Source of the DNA: Spirochaetota bacterium
GTDB taxonomy: Bacteria; Spirochaetota; UBA12135; COTS27; JAFLEE01
Direction of reading: 5' to 3'
NCBI GenBank assembly: GCA_017302015.1
Contig: JAFLEE010000027.1
Location: 1 to 57,745, forward strand
Length of the DNA: 57,745 nucleotides
Shown here: positions 56,975 to 57,745 of the stretch, piece after piece
Layout of the letters: every line of letters begins with the position of its first letter
Numbering within the stretch: position 1 is the stretch's first letter
Position numbers and translations under genes: made by a program
Notes under the pieces: generated by a model
What the model was told of the DNA's origin: nothing
The model's database searches: none
The model's input: the letters and a program-made list of their open reading frames with translations, nothing else

Positions 56975-57745
56975 GCCAAACCCCGGCGCCTCCAGCCTCC
57001 TCGAAAAAGCCCTTACCGACGCCTTCCAATCCCCGGAGTACTCCGTCGGCCGGCTCATCCCCAGCGAGCGCGAACTCTGCGAGCGCTTCGCGGTCTCGCG
57101 CACCACGCTGCGCGGGGTGCTCCGCCTCCTGACGGACCAGGGGCTCCTGGCGAGCGAAGCCGGGCGGGGGCACCGGCTCCTGCGCCGCCGGGCCCGGGCG
57201 GCTTCCGCCTCCGCCATCGCCGATTTCTTCGTGGCGGAATTGGTGAACCCCTTCTACGCCGGGCTGGCCTCCCTCATGAGCGGGATTTTCCGCGAGAAGG
57301 GGATGGAACTTCGGGTCCATGATTATGCCCACCGCTATGAGAGCCTGCCCGGGCGCATCCTCGAATGCCAGAAGGGCGCCTCGCCGGTGGTGGTCCATTT
57401 CCCCGGCGACCGGGAGGCCCTGGCGAATTTCGCGCGGGCCGGGAAACCGCCCCTCGTCTTGATCCATCCCATGGCCCCCCTCGCCGGGGAACTCCCGTTC
57501 GATCAGGTGGTGCTCGACAGCTACGGCGGGGGCCGCCGAGCGATGGAGCACCTACTCTCCGTGGGACGCCGGCGCATCGCCTACCTCGGCCTCGACGGCC
57601 AGGCGCCGGAACGCCTGCGTGGTTATATTGGGCGTGCGCCCGATGGTTATCTCAATGTTGAGGCACGTACAACTCAGGATGTCAAAAAGCTTCAAGGTCG
57701 TGTCGCGCACTGGATTGAACTGGACCCGGAACGCGCACCCATCTG
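56973..57745 (+). CDS. GntR-type regulator with LacI-like effector domain (partial)
   Basis: A second GntR/LacI-type chimera, open to the window end (257 codons). The N-terminal winged helix ('LIPSERELCERFAVSRTTLR', 'LTDQGLLASEAGRGHRLL') is followed by a LacI-like domain ('ADFFVAELVNPFYAGLASLM', 'VLDSYGGGRRAMEHLLSVGR', 'RRIAYLGLDG'). ATG 56973 lies 17 bases after the -10 box and has no Shine-Dalgarno sequence. From about 57617 the codon usage changes abruptly and the sequence no longer looks like a LacI domain, so the 3' part may not belong to this gene. Confidence 0.8.
   Translation, partial: MPNPGASSLLEKALTDAFQSPEYSVGRLIPSERELCERFAVSRTTLRGVLRLLTDQGLLASEAGRGHRLLRRRARAASASAIADFFVAELVNPFYAGLASLMSGIFREKGMELRVHDYAHRYESLPGRILECQKGASPVVVHFPGDREALANFARAGKPPLVLIHPMAPLAGELPFDQVVLDSYGGGRRAMEHLLSVGRRRIAYLGLDGQAPERLRGYIGRAPDGYLNVEARTTQDVKKLQGRVAHWIELDPERAPI

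Noticed and set aside
1-57745. CRISPR array or complete insertion sequence
   Set aside because: No regularly spaced direct repeats and no transposase were seen anywhere in the window.

Overview
The window is high-GC chromosomal DNA from a Gram-negative bacterium that I cannot place firmly. The outer-membrane barrels, lipoproteins, PPi-type phosphofructokinase, WG-repeat protein, tRNA/ispE/L25 linkage and topA-xerC-hslV order would suit a spirochaete-related or other deep-branching lineage. This is inference from gene content only; no rRNA is present to settle it.

Left part (1-26.7 kb): mostly housekeeping and signalling. A minus-strand run carries tRNA-Cys, tRNA-Leu, ispE, tRNA-Gln and rplY (cut by the window edge). 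Next come an autoregulated sdpR-sdpI pair, greA with an outer-membrane barrel that contains a coiled coil, a REC-PAS-GGDEF-EAL protein, a TPR protein behind a short leader peptide, and two tandem CsgG-like/beta-barrel fusions. A radical SAM protein and topA-xerC-hslV follow (no hslU). An overlapping GGDEF/M16 peptidase/def operon, two stand-alone STAS proteins and a PPi-phosphofructokinase with a histone-like tail end this part.

Middle (26.7-43.1 kb): an AT-rich non-coding stretch ends in a candidate small RNA. It is followed by a GH78 alpha-L-rhamnosidase, FecR/barrel and secreted-protein genes, and a sugar cluster: AraC regulator, mannitol-1-phosphate dehydrogenase-like protein, PfkB kinase and D-lyxose isomerase. 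The cluster runs tail-to-tail into a metallophosphoesterase/glycosidase/LacI operon. The isomerase, kinase and dehydrogenase could together convert lyxose or mannose through xylulose or fructose into central metabolism.

Right part (43.1-57.7 kb): secreted and cytoplasmic glycoside hydrolases with CBM-like domains are interrupted at about 48.1-52.2 kb by an oppositely oriented accessory block (small membrane protein, NHL-like lipoprotein, CsgG/FlgT-like protein, cobalt-transporter remnant, GT1 glycosyltransferase). A glycosidase gene is truncated at the left edge of this block. Two GntR-type regulators with LacI-like effector domains flank the last large glycosidase. The final ~130 bp change composition and may be a chimeric contig end.

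Regulatory themes: several genes have a -10 box only 5-12 bp before the start codon, which suggests leaderless mRNAs. Many cistrons overlap as ATGA, GTGA or TTGA. Several regulators (SdpR, LacI, GntR) have palindromes placed on their own promoters. No CRISPR array, complete insertion sequence or rRNA was seen.
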